From Asterochloris sp. CNOR1 (lineage: Eukaryota; Chlorophyta; Trebouxiophyceae; Trebouxiales; Trebouxiaceae): a stretch of 64,000 nucleotides of DNA. The translations under genes and the position numbers were made by a program. The stretch lies in assembly GCA_963969365.1 (NCBI GenBank), contig OZ017760.1, forward strand, positions 124,001-188,000. Reading direction: 5' to 3'. Every line of letters begins with the position of its first letter. Position 1 is the first letter of the stretch. This document shows positions 35,289-46,454 of the stretch, one piece after another. The notes under the pieces are model-generated. The model did no database searches. It worked only from the letters and a program-made list of their open reading frames with translations, and had not been told where the DNA came from.

Positions 35289-38200
35289 TCAGCTTGTCAG
35301 GCTGAAAGGCATGTTTGCCGTCAGCACAGTCTCAATAGAGGGAGGTGGTCGATTGAAGCGGCTGCATGCAGCAATCACAGGGGACACAGCCTCCTTCAGC
35401 CCTGCTGTGGCAATTGCAATGCAGGGCAAGGAGCCTCTGACAGCCTGCTCACTTCTTTTAGCGTCCTTGACCTTCGCAGCGTTGAACTGGGCAGTTGTTC
35501 TAGAGTAGCCAGACTTCCACTGGCTGAATTGGAAGTTCCGCTCGTTCAAGCTCTTGACAAAGGTGATGTTTATGCACTCCCTCCGATCAATGGCTGCCAT
35601 GGGTGGGTAGAGGTGCTCCATCTGCAGGCAGGCCTGGGTTCAGCTCAGCTGCAGCGAAACTTTAATGGCTGTAGGGACGAGCAGCACAGGTGCTTTGCCT
35701 CGGCAGGTGCCCAAGTGAATAGCACAGGTGCTGCCTCTGCAGGTGCCCAAGTGGGCAGCACAGCGCTTGGCAGAGTCTACAGCAGAGAGTGCCATGCTTC
35801 AACCTTACACAAGTGACAGCTTCATGAAAGTCAGACGTCACTGCTGTGCTGCCAACCCTGCAAGCCTGGCCTGGCTGCTGCTATTGGTCAGCAGCAAAGA
35901 CCTGCTGGCGCCCAGCTAGCAATGCCTCCAACAAAGTCTGGATCGCTGACCTCAAGCAACAACAGCTGCGCGTTGAGATAAGCTGGCAAAGCACCTAGAC
36001 CCAGCAGGCCGTTGCTGCTCTGCTGCTTGCACCACATTGCCTGTCAGCATGAGCTCTGCTTGCCCATGACAAGGCCTGGGGAATTGAGGTCCTTCCCCAT
36101 GGAAGCGTCAACTTCTGCCTGCTAGCATGCTCCCCCCCCCCCCACCAGCTTCCTCCCCCTCCTCACCCCACAAATCTGCTCAAGCACAGCTGGTGCAACT
36201 CTTGCCTTTTCTCACCTTGAAGGAGTCAACCTCAGTGTGCCAACGCGAGAGTGCAAGCTCCTCGTGGTCATTGCCAAACCTGCAAACACCACAAATCAGC
36301 GCTTGAGAACCCAGGCTTGCATGAGGGCGAGCCCACAGGCTGGCAGCCTCGCGACCCCAGTGTTGACCACAAGCAGTGTCTTGGGTCTGCAGCCAAGCAC
36401 CATGATGGGCTGCATTCAGGCAGGCTTGGGTCTCAGGCCAGCTTCGTTTCAGAAGCAAAAGCATTCAAGTCCTTGAGCAAGCCCCTGATAGGGTCTCCTT
36501 GCCGCACAGGTGCTCCCTGGCTTATAGGGCCAGATGAAGGCTCTTGACTGCAAATCGAGAAGCACCATTAATGCTTCTCAATTGCACCAGTCTGCACTGA
36601 AAGGTGCAGGCTGCCACACAAACCAGAGTGCAAGGGCCTACAAATGGTGTGACTGTGCCGCATGCCCCATCTTGCTGCAGCATGTACCAGCAGAAGCATG
36701 TGCCACACTTGCGAGGCACGACCATGGAGGGGCGGTGCAGCGGGGGCAGTCGAGCTGCAGCATGCACCCAACAGGAGGTCGGTGCCTCACCTTTCATTGT
36801 AGGATGCAAAAATGCTCTCATCCAGAAAGAGGCCCAGCTCAGGTGCCATTGGGGTGGGGAGGCCCCTGCATGAGCAGTACCAGCTATTTGAAAAAGCAAG
36901 GTGCTGCTCGCAGCCTGAGGAATGCATCTGACTGTTGTGGGAGAGGCTCCCTGCACGGGCTGGAGAGGGCCGGGATGAGGGGGCATTCAAGTGGGCTGCT
37001 CCTGCAAGCATGCAGCAGCGCCAGCTTCAGAGGGCTGGAGTGGCAAATTGCCCCCTGGAGCGCCTGATTGAGAAGGGAGAAGCTTGTTGCAGGCTGGAGA
37101 GGCCCAGATGAGGGGGCGTTCAAGTAGGCAGACCAGCTCAGGCCGCTGTTGGGGGCTGGCAGTTCCTGGCCATAGAGCAGCTCTAGCTCCAGCAGCTTCG
37201 CTGGGAGGTGACAATGCTCTGTCATGTATTGCGTTAACATGTACTATGCAAGTCTTGGGTGCTCTTACATGAGGACAAGTGCAGAGCAGCACATCAGGCA
37301 GAGCAAGTGCCATGCTCCCTGCTTGCTCTGCACACCGCAAGGGTCATGAACTCAAGTAAACACCAGATACTCATAGCTCCTCACACTTCAAGTGAGTTGG
37401 ATATGAGAAAGTGTTGACAACGTGTGTAGGATGACAAGTCCCTGGTAATGGAGCAGAGGCAGGCACACGCCTGGGACAGTCGCCCTGAGCACAATGATCA
37501 AGCAGTCCCTGCAGCCAATGGGAAGGCTCCTGCATGCAGCTATGAAGGGCTTTCAGGCGCAGTTGCAGCGCTTCCACGACCTTACCCCTGCAGGAGCCAC
37601 AGGCATGCTTGCTGGGTGCAGCCACCTCTGTAGCTCAGGCCAGCAGGGCAGGTGCCAGCAGCCGCAGCACTGCCCATAGCATGTTGCACCCTTGATTGGG
37701 AAGCAGGGTGCCTTCCAACACTGAAACAGCCTGGTATGCAGACTCAGAAAAGCTGCAGCGCTTTGAATTGACCTCCTCCCATGCAGCGCCCCAAAAGACG
37801 CCCAGTACAAGCCCGGTCTCAACTGACACCTGTCATGAGTGATCAGCTATCACCAGCGTGGCAGCCCCAGGACCTACAACACCCGCGACAAACAAGAGAC
37901 ACTGTCCACCTGTCAGCCTTCAATGCCATCGAGATGGCGTCCTCCGGAGCGGCCCCCCGGAAGACGGCCACTGCCAGCCCCACCATCTTGCGGATCTGGT
38001 GCAGCATGAAGGACTGCCCCACCACGCTCAAGCGCACCCAGGGCTGGCCCTGCACAGCAGCGGCAGAGCAGGCACTCATCGCTGAGATGCGGTGCTGGCG
38101 AGCCAGATTGTTGAGTCCCATGCAATGCAAAGCCACCAAACCTTTGCAATTTCATGAATGCAGACGAGCACATCAGAGCACAGGTGACGGTGAGCAGCAC

Positions 38201-41200
38201 GTATGGGTGCCCAGGCGCAAGGCAAGTGTTGCCTGGCTGACACCCCTCTGCACAATGTAAGGTCCTTCTTTCCTGCTTCCGCAATGATGGGTTCATTGGT
38301 GCGCCCACAGGAGTCTCACCTCAATGTTGACCAGGCCTTGACAGCAGAAGCTCAGGATGAACCTACAGTGCAGGAACACTGCCATATCACAGCTTGCTTT
38401 ATCAGGCTGAATGAGCGGCGCTGCACAGAATTGACCTGGTGATGGAGACAGTGAGCTTGCTGCTGCATCAGGCTCAGTGCGGACCAGGCCATGACAGATG
38501 AAGCCAGAATGAACCTGCAGTGCATGAAGACAGCCAGACCACTCCTGTATCAGCTCAATGAGGTCTAAGCCTTTATAGTCATTCACCCAAGGAAGCCATG
38601 ATGCATGAAGGCACCCAATGAACTGCTGTAGACACGCTCGATGTGCAGCAGACCTTCACAGTTGAAGCAAGTGTGGATCTGCAGTGCATGAAGACAGCTT
38701 GATCCCTGCTGAACAGGCTCAGGGATGGCGCTGCACAGGTGAAGCTCAGATTGAAGCTGCAGTACATGAAAACAGCCAGGTCACAGCTGTATGAGGCTCA
38801 ATGTGGACGAGGTCTTGACAGGTGAGGCTCAGAGAGAGGCTGCAATGCATACAGGCAGCCAGATCACTGCCTCATCAGGCTGCACGAGCTGCATGGGAAT
38901 GCAGAGCACTGCATCTCAGGCTGCTGCTTGGCATGCACCCATGCACAGTTCATTTGCCCAGCTGTGAAACCCTCTGACCCATAGCTCACCCTGCATTGTG
39001 CAACTTACCAAGACTGCACAAGGGCAAATCAGTGCACACCTTATGGCATCTGGTATGCAGCTTCGAATGGGTTTTCCACACCCCTGCCGACCCATGCAAT
39101 GCATGGGGCTGCCCACCTCACGGCGCTGAGTCACTGCCGCGCAGCTGCACTGTGACATTGCTTGTCTGCACATCGCATCCGCCATGTCACCACATACTGA
39201 CACTCGACTGCCCAACCGCTACGTAGTAAGGGACCATGCTTAGTTCCTGGGAAAGTGTCGGCCCCGACACCCACTTCATCTTTTACATCGTACTCGAGCG
39301 CCCACCTCAGGCTGTTGGGGGTGCCAACTCGGCCCCCTAAGGATAAGGGAGTCCGCTTTGCAGCTGATCAGCAACCTGCAGATATAATTTGCTCACCTCA
39401 TGGCACTTGGGTCGCTGGCGGGCAGCTTGACCGTGAAGTTGTGAAAGTTGCGCGTGCCCTCGTACTGTTTCAGAATAGACGTCAGGCGCTTCTGCTCGGC
39501 CTGCCCAAATATGAAGCCGCTGTCTGCCTGGGGAATTTCAGATGTGGGGGCTTCCACCTGTGCTGCGCCATCACCTGCAGGTAAGCGAGACTTGATGAGA
39601 TGGAGGCCAGCATTTGCATGTAGCTTAAGCAGCCCTGCGTTGAGCCTGCCCAACCACAAAGCTTCTGTCTGGCTGGGACACTGCAGAAGGCCTTACAAGG
39701 AACATGCGGTCCTCCATAGGATAAAACGAAAGTGAGCTATGAGGAGGATGGAAATGGTCAGAGCCAGCACAGGACATCAGGCAAACGTGAGGCGGCAGCG
39801 CCAGTGGGGGTGCCACTGGCTGCACTGCTGAAGATGGGCATCGCCAAGACAACACCACAGGCTTGCATGACGCTGCATCACTGGCTACAGGGATGTATCC
39901 AGAAAACAAATAGGTGGCAATTACGAGGCCTTGGGCGAAACAAACATCAGCTCATCTCAGGCTGACCTGAGGCAGCAACGCCAGCTGGGGGCGTCTCTGG
40001 CTGTACTGCAGCATCCACTGGGGATGTGGCTGCCGCTGGCGGCTGCCCAGCAGCGTCTGCTGCAGGCTCCGCTCCATCGCCAACAGGGGCGGCGGAGCCA
40101 GCAGCACCATTCTGTGGGGCATTGCTGTTGTCAGCCAGCTGGGCGCCTGACAGCCCTGCAGGAGGCAGGCCCACTGGCTGAACAGTGCCTTTGACAACTA
40201 CTGACATCTTGCAGCCCCCACGGGGTGGCTGGCTCTGCTGATCCGCTGCCCCTGTTGCAATGGAGCAGAGCCTGCAGCACCACCCTGACGAGACAGCCCT
40301 GCAGGAGGCAGGCCTACCGGCTGAATTGCGCCATTGACAACAACCGACATCCTGCAGCGGGCCCCCACCCTGTGGGGCCTTGCTGCTTCAAGCTGACCGA
40401 GCGCCCGACAGCCCTGCAGCAGGCTGACAGGGTGAAACACCAGCGGCAATGGCAGGCCCAACGGGCTGCAGCAAGCTGTAAACATACCGGGAGCCATTGC
40501 TGTTGCCAGACAAATGTGCGCCTGACAGACCTGCCACAGGCCATTCCTCTGGTGCAGGTCACCTGCCTGAGGGCAACGCAGCAACTGCCTCACACAAAGA
40601 CGCCCACCATACTGCAGGCAGACAAAGATCCTGTCTGCAATCACATGACTGGCAACTGATCTTCTGTGTTAGCTTGCTGTGCCCTTCCTGAACAGACATA
40701 GCTACGCTGTCCAAGCTGCGGTACGTGCGAGCGTTGACCCTCTGTGAACCCTGCCAACGGGCCGGCCTTTTGTCTTACCTGCTACCCCATCAGCACCCTC
40801 TATGACTTTGTCCACACCGCTCGCCGCGAGCTCCTCGTCCATCCTGCTGCGCCCCACCTCCCTGTTGAAGACCCAGGCAGGCATGATGTACTCATAGCGC
40901 CGCCTGTCGCAGTTTTTCCTGCAGGCGTGGACGGACAGCAATGGAACAAAAAGAAGAAAAGAGCAGTGGCCCGCACCCACACAGCGCCTGCTCACGTGCA
41001 GGCGAGGTAGCACACAAGGCCAGCCTGCAGCAGGGCCTGCACCTGGCATGCCCAGGCGTGCAGCATCTGCATAGCACAAATGACCTGCACGCCATGCGGG
41101 GTGCCTGCTGCAGTGGGTCCACAGCCTAGCCTTAAATGCACTGCCATGCCCCACATACACGACCCGAAGCACGCCGCCCTGCATGGCCCACCTGGCATCA

Positions 41201-43059
41201 AAGCTGTTGGTCACGCGCACGAAGCCAAACAGCTTGATCTGGGCAGGGAGGTGCCTCTGCACGTCTGCCAGCATGCCTGGTCTGTCAACTCCTCTCATCT
41301 TGAGGCTGACAACCTGCCCGACGGCTGAGACCCCCTTGTCCGTGCGGGCAGCACGCATTAATTGCAGCTGCGCAGGCAGAGAGGAAACGGGAGTGTCAGC
41401 AGACGTTCCTGGCTTGCTCCTGTGATCGCCCCTGCTGCTCAGGCGCCACCTTCAAGCAAGTGCGGCCTCAAGACCTGAAGCTGCCAGGACAGATACAGAC
41501 CACATGTTATTTGGGGTGCAGAGCATCTCTTGTCAGACAGCTACATGAGCGTAACGCCACAGCTGGAGGCTACAGGAGCAACACTCCGCAGGCAGCGCCA
41601 GACAATCTGAAGCAGCACAACAACCTGCAGAGGGGCTACCCCGTTGCGTATGCGGCGTGCATGCAGTGTGGTTGCAGGGGCAAGCAGAGGAGCAGTAGGG
41701 GAAGTGTCTGGCAGGTTTGGAGGCTGCAACAGCCCAATTGCATTGCACCTGTGGATGCCAGAACAATGGCCGCAACAGCAGGGTTCAGACAGGCTTGAGT
41801 GCTGTGCGAAGCAGCCAAGCCTTACCCTGCTGAAGTCCTCTTGCTTGTCAGACTCGATGGCCCCTGCCTTGCACAGCGCAGAGAGTAGAGTCCCCTCAAT
41901 GGTTGCGCAGCCAGGGTTGAGCTGCATGCCCTGCAAAGCAGCAGCCCTCTCAGGGTTGATGCAGTGTGCAGCAGCTGCGTAAGCTGCATACCTTGCAGAG
42001 CAGCACACAGCCAGCTTGACTACCACCTGTGCGCTGCAGCAGGAGGGTATAAGGTGAAGGCTGTCTACATGCTGTGCTGGCATCACCAATGGGTGTACTA
42101 GCATACTCTACAGCTGGGACAACGGGAGCTTTTGCATGCTGATGGACGCATGCTGGCGTCTTGCCATCGTCAGCCTGTTCAAGCAGCATGCAATGGCTTG
42201 CAAGTTGGCCGCTGTCAGGCTGCTCATTTGCGAAGGCCATGGACCAGCCATGTTTTGGCCAAAGATGGCCAGAGATTGTTCACTGGGTGCTGCTGCTGCT
42301 CAAGGAAGACATGGGCCCGGTCTGCAAGTGTTGCTCAAAGGATTGAGCACACGATCCATCTGCTTGAAGACAAACCGCAAGCAGGGACGCAAGCCCCTGC
42401 TTGAAACTTTGACACGCAATGCACCAGCAGTTCCACTCCATCACTATGGCACACCCTGCCAGCGTGCAGCCACCCACTCTCGCAAGCCTTGCCATTGCAG
42501 TCAAATGTGCACTAGATATCTGGCTATGCATGAGCCTCTGCATGGCTCTCCGCGGGCTTGCTGGCAAGCCCAGCAGAGGCTCTCTCTCTCTCAGCCTGCA
42601 CAGGTCAAGTCCACCTGCCGCAGATCCAAAACAGCATCAAAAGCACATGACCATGCATGGAGCAGCAGCAGTGACGCACCAGGTATCCCTTGCCATTGTA
42701 GGCTAGGAACAGCGCCACTTTCTTAGCCTTGCGCAGGGGTCGCTGCTCGACAATCTCCACGGGAGAAAGCAACTCCGTGTCTGCGCCCCCCACATTGGCC
42801 TCTGATGTAGCAGGGGCTGCAATGTCTGCAGTACATGGCATGCCAATCCGTCTTTCTGATATATAACATGTGCAACCTTAACCTGCAGGCAGCCATGTCA
42901 GGCGCGCTCTGGTGCAAACATGACTGACATAGGTGATCACATGGAAGCTATTCTCCAACCTTGCTGCCTGTCGGATCGCACCCCTCCTGCCACATCAGAT
43001 CCCTCCACCTTGTGCAACTTGAAGGGCCGCTGTCCCTCCTGGTCTGCCGGAGACTGCAT
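35289..43059 (-). CDS. PUS1: PUS1-type tRNA pseudouridine synthase (TruA family), 12 exons, 556 aa
   Basis: Exons 43059-42960, 42825-42680, 41930-41826, 41367-41192, 40918-40797, 40155-39967, 39574-39397, 38362-38320, 38049-37910, 36865-36791, 36279-36216 and 35621-35289 join in phase to 557 codons. KKVALFLAYNGKGYLGMQLN opens the TruA fold. RAARTDKGVSAVGQVVSLKM carries the catalytic aspartate (Asp127). RRYEYIMPAWVF, YEGTRNFHNFTV, VVGQSFMLHQIRKMVGLAVA, APELGLFLDE and the C-terminal KHLYP-like EHLYPPMAAIDRRE complete the PUS1 order. The enzyme isomerises uridine to pseudouridine in tRNA (in yeast at positions 27, 34 and others) and in U2 snRNA. Two insertions relative to human PUS1 are an Ala/Pro/Gln-rich linker (exon 6) and a long polar C-terminal tail. 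Exon 8 is only 43 nt. The start ATG is the first in frame; transit to organelles cannot be judged. Confidence 0.93.
36132..36143 (+). repeat. Poly-C tract in last PUS1 intron
   Basis: A run of about 12 C followed by C-rich sequence to 36173. On the transcribed strand it is a G-run. Confidence 0.7.
38440..38880 (-). repeat. Four decayed copies of PUS1 exon 8 with flanking acceptors
   Basis: The functional 43-nt exon (RFILSFCCQGLVNIE, acceptor at 38363) lies next to copies with acceptor-like sites at 38515, 38679, 38757 and 38840. They read VHSGFICHGLVRTE, CRSTLASTVKVCC, CSFNLSFTCAAPS and CSLSLSLTCQDLVHIE. The last, most distant copy is one of the best preserved, so divergence does not simply rise with distance. 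The core repeat is a CTGCAGTGCATGAA-like motif. Confidence 0.85.
40270..40560 (-). repeat. Three decayed copies of PUS1 exon 6 start
   Basis: Acceptors on the minus strand at 40299, 40414 and 40531 precede the functional one at 40156 (spacings 143, 115 and 117 bp). Each is followed by a version of GGCTGTCAGGCGCCCAGCTG. The oldest reads GLSGAHLSGNSN against GLSGAQLADNSN. The preceding intron segment CCTGCCTCCTGCAG is included in each unit. Confidence 0.85.
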
Positions 43060-43290
43060 CTCCTCTCGAAGTGACTGATCTGCTGACCTAAAGTAAGCCA
43101 TGTAACACCCTGCGACAAGGCGTGAAACTTAGAGGGCTGCTTCGCGGCAGAGCTCACTCATGGTGCTCATGCCCCACCTAGACTTCTTGAGTGATGATTG
43201 ATCTGAAGTATGCAAAAGGGAAGTCAATGAGCTTCCCTCCTGACCGGCACCCCGGTTTTATTGGCCACCACGCCATTCCGCTGCCCTGCC

Positions 43291-43458
43291 TACCACCACT
43301 TCAGTGACCTGCGAGGACACTTCGTAGCGCACTTGAAGCTGCGCAAATTCAACTGCAAGGGGTGGGACCTCCTGACAGACGCTGAAATAGACCCAGACAG
43401 CAACTGCATCACGAAGCAAGAATAGGAGGAGGCACTGGCTGCAGCAAAGGCGCAGAAG
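43291..43458 (+). other. Exon-like coding stretch upstream of the unrecognised gene
   Basis: The plus frame reads FSDLRGHFVAHLKLRKFNCK and on to a basic coiled-coil-like end with a donor after AAG at 43458, which is in phase with the exon at 44065. The frame is not fully open, so either part of this is not used or the gene is broken. No family recognised. Confidence 0.35.
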
Positions 43459-43536
43459 GTGTGTTGTGGAAGCTGGCATTCTGCTCACAGAGGGCCTTGG
43501 CTCCAGCAGGCCCACAGCTCTCACTGTCCTGCAGAG

Positions 43537-44058
43537 CAGGGCTCGCAAATTCGGTATTCAGAATGCGTCTGTTCGGCATTAAGAATGCGGGAAATTCTTG
43601 AATCCTGTTCGGTGCTGTGGAACTTCGGGAAAATTCGGGGCATTTTCCACTTTCTGATTGGGCCTATGTCACAACCTTTAAAGTACTTTCTTGCTACACA
43701 CAATGCCTAAGTGACATTGCCTAAGTGATTCCTCTGCCTTGTCACGCCACCACTGACCACAAGGCCGCAGAGCCCACACTCCACACATGGATTGGGATCT
43801 GCCTTGCCATTCACCAATGGTGTGGCTGAAATAAGTTGAATTAGGCTTTGAAGCCATAGCCTGCCATGCTGCGGCAGGCTGCAGCAGGGCTACAGTGTTT
43901 GTGGATTTGACTGCCCACAGCTGCGGATCTAGCTCATCTTGCCCCGCTCCAAGCTGGGACGCAGGCTGTGGGACGAATTCCGGTGTATTCCCCAATAAGC
44001 AGTGTTATTGGGAGAAGTCGTGAATCAGTTGGAGGGGGCTCCGAATTTGCGAGCCTTG
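43537..44058. mobile_element. Non-autonomous hAT-type DNA transposon (MITE), 522 bp, with 8-bp target duplication
   Basis: The left end CAGGGCTCGCAAATTCGG and the inverted right end CAAGGCTCGCAAATTCGG match at 17 of 18 positions and begin CAGGG/CAAGG as hAT ends do. The element is flanked by the direct repeat CTGCAGAG (43529-43536 and 44059-44066), the 8-bp target duplication typical of hAT elements. No transposase is encoded in the 522 bp. The target is a splice acceptor (CTGCAG/AG), so the right-hand duplication recreates the acceptor for the next exon. The short direct repeat TGCCTAAGTGA at 43704 and 43718 is internal. Confidence 0.9.
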
Positions 44059-44064
44059 CTGCAG

Positions 44065-45951
44065 AGAAACCAGGAGGAGGCGGTCCAGGCCAAGCTGAGT
44101 GCTCAGGCGTCAGCAGCTGTGTCACAGCCATCACGCATCAGCTTCAAGGACATTGAGGTGAGCAGAGGATGTGACCTGTTATATCGGTAGGTGAGTGAAC
44201 CAAAATTACCAAATTCAAGGGGAGGAGGTGCTCATGTCTTCCAGTGATTGTCCTGCTTAACACAGTCTGTGCTGAAGTAGATGAAGATCCCCTTTCTGGG
44301 CATCACCAAGATCACTAAATCCAGGGGACGGGGGCTCATGTGCTCATGTCCATCCCTGTTGCTCAACATCAAGTTGTGCTAGGACGAAGAAAGCTGGTCT
44401 GGGCAGGCAATCGTCACCATGAACACCAAGAAACAGAAGAGGAGGGCTCATGCGGGCGCCAATCCTTCTTGACTGACTTCAGTCTGTGCTGAAGCAGACA
44501 GAGCTGAACTCTGCAAGCACCACCACACTCACTAAAAGTCAGGGTAGGGGGACCTCATGTCAGGAGGGGTGGGGGCTCGTGTGCCCTTGTCATGTGCTCC
44601 TGTCCATCCCTTCTGATTGACATGAATCTGTGCTACCCCAAATACAGCTGGTCTTGACAGGTGAGCACCACCAAATTCACCAAAAGTCAAGGGGGGAGGG
44701 GCTTGCATGCGCGTGCCAGTCCTTTCTGCTCAGCATTAGTCTGTGGTCAGGCAGACAGAGCTGGCTGCTTTCTTACAGCAGGCTACGATGAAGTCTAAGC
44801 ATGGCAGCAGCGAGAGGATCGATGGCAACATTGAGCTCTTACTTAGAGCTTTTCAATCTCACTCCATAGGACAGCAGGCTATGATGAAGTCTAAGCCAGG
44901 CAGCGGCAAGAGGCAAGACCGCAACTTTGAGATTGTTGTCAACCACATCACCATCAACGAAGATCAGCTGCCTCAGTTCTCGTGCCAGAGCATGGCGGCT
45001 CTGAAGGATGTCTTTGGACACAACATCAAGAAGTACTCAGGCACTCTTCACCACAAGCCAGGCAACGAGCATGCACATTTCTTTGTGATGTCTGAGGCTC
45101 CCAGGACCTACAGCGCTGTCAATGCTCGTATTATTGACTCCATGGCACTCATATTTGGCATAGAGAGTGGGGTGGTGGAGGTCAAGATGTTCAATGAGTT
45201 GAAAGCAGAGGCTGGACCGGCTCACGGCTTGAAGGGGCTTGGCGACTACAGGTCGCTGTACGTGAACAACAACGACCATCCAAATCACCGCCCAAAGGAT
45301 GCTGAGCACCGGACAGTGGAGTTCATGTGCAGTGGAGAGTGGGAGATCTCGCATGGAGGCGCAAGAATTGGTTCTGGGCGCCAAGGCCCAGTGCAAGTGG
45401 CCACAGCAGCCATCAAGGCAGGAACTCCAGAATTTACATGCAAGACGTATGAGGAGTGCCAACGTCTGCTGAAAGCTGCCGCAGAGAGTGTGGGTTGCAT
45501 AGGGAGCGCCTCGCCGAGTGTGTTGGCCGAGAGCTCTTTTGGTACTGTGCCAAAGCGTAAGGAAGGCGACCTGATTTGCAAACCTGCCTATGATGAGGAC
45601 GAGTTCAAGGCCCTCCCAGAGGAGCAGCAGACTATCCAGCGGAAGCACTCCATGAAGTACCTGCAAGGGCCCACCGGATGCCTGCGAGAGGAACTGGTGG
45701 TTTGTCATGAATTTTTAGAGGCGCACCCTCCTGACTTTTATCGATTCAGGCTGCTTGAGCCTGTCAGGAAGTTACAAACTGGACGTGGCAACCTCTCAAT
45801 TGCCAAGCTGAGGCAGCACTATGAGGAGGGATTCATCAATCTGCAGATTGAGACAGCTGTTTGGGGAGTACCCACCTCCTGGATGGACGGCTGGTCGCGC
45901 GCCAGCAAGGGCAAGTGTCAGTTACAACCTGCCGGCAGCTGTCATTGCTGA
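44065..45951 (+). CDS. Unrecognised protein; one short exon and one long 1,074-nt exon
   Basis: A first supported exon (44065-44157) begins RNQEEAVQAKLSAQ and ends RISFKDIE before donor GTGAGC. It is in phase with the long exon 44878-45951, which opens AMMKSKPGSGKRQDRNFEIV. I do not recognise the family. The long exon encodes about 357 aa with mixed alpha/beta composition. Notable pieces are FGHNIKKYSGTLHHKPGNEH, YVNNNDHPNHRPKDAEHRTV and VWGVPTSWMDGWSRA. It has no membrane segment and no signal peptide. An exon this long is unique in the window. A GC-type donor (AAGG/GCAAGT) at about 45913 could splice to further exons, for example those near 49367, instead of ending at 45951. A host gene or a captured gene are both possible. 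Confidence 0.5.
44190..44877 (+). repeat. Degenerate ~110-bp tandem repeats filling the intron before the long exon
   Basis: Units share CACCAAATTCACCAAAAGTC, then AAGGGG-GGAGGGG-CTCATG and CAGTCTGTGCTGAAGCAGAC. They start near 44196, 44303, 44412, 44528 and 44665. At the 3' end a decayed copy of the long exon's start (CAGGCTACGATGAAGTCTAA, 44779-44798) precedes the functional one at 44875 (CAGGCTATGATGAAGTCTAA). Confidence 0.8.
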
Positions 45952-46454
45952 TGTGATGAAGGCCAGATGATACAAGCTTGTCTATAAGATCATGACAGTA
46001 TTTTTGATACACATGCCACAGCACAGGTGTGGGAAGCGCACCCACGTACCCACACCAGATGACTTTGTAACAGATGCACAGATTGCGCAAGTGCAGCCCT
46101 TTTCAAGCCCCCAGGAGGTCCTCTTTCGCCACCAGGGATTCAAGTGTAGCCAATGCCAGGTCCAAAAAGCCACCACATGTGTGACATGTTTGAGTCAGGC
46201 CGGCTCCCTCAGGTTGATATTTTCAAGTGGAGTTCAAGTGTAGTGGAACTTTGTTGTGCAGTGGCTAGCCAGAAATGTGTGATTGGCCCAGAGAAAAGGG
46301 TTACGCAGGAATGCAGATCATCGATTCATGTAGACCAAGAGTGTTTCAAGTGTAGTCTGTCAGGGGGCAAGGCTTTAAGGCTTGCCCTCCTGCATGAGAT
46401 GTGATTTTGTGGAGTGACATGTCACTTTACGAGTAAAACGCTACACCACTCAGT

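Noticed and set aside
37770-37829. Possible extra PUS1 exon (VETGLVLGVFWGAAW) after the AG at 37830
   Set aside because: It resembles APELGLFLDE only weakly and would break the phase between the exons at 37910 and 36865, which match the family directly. It is at most another decayed copy.
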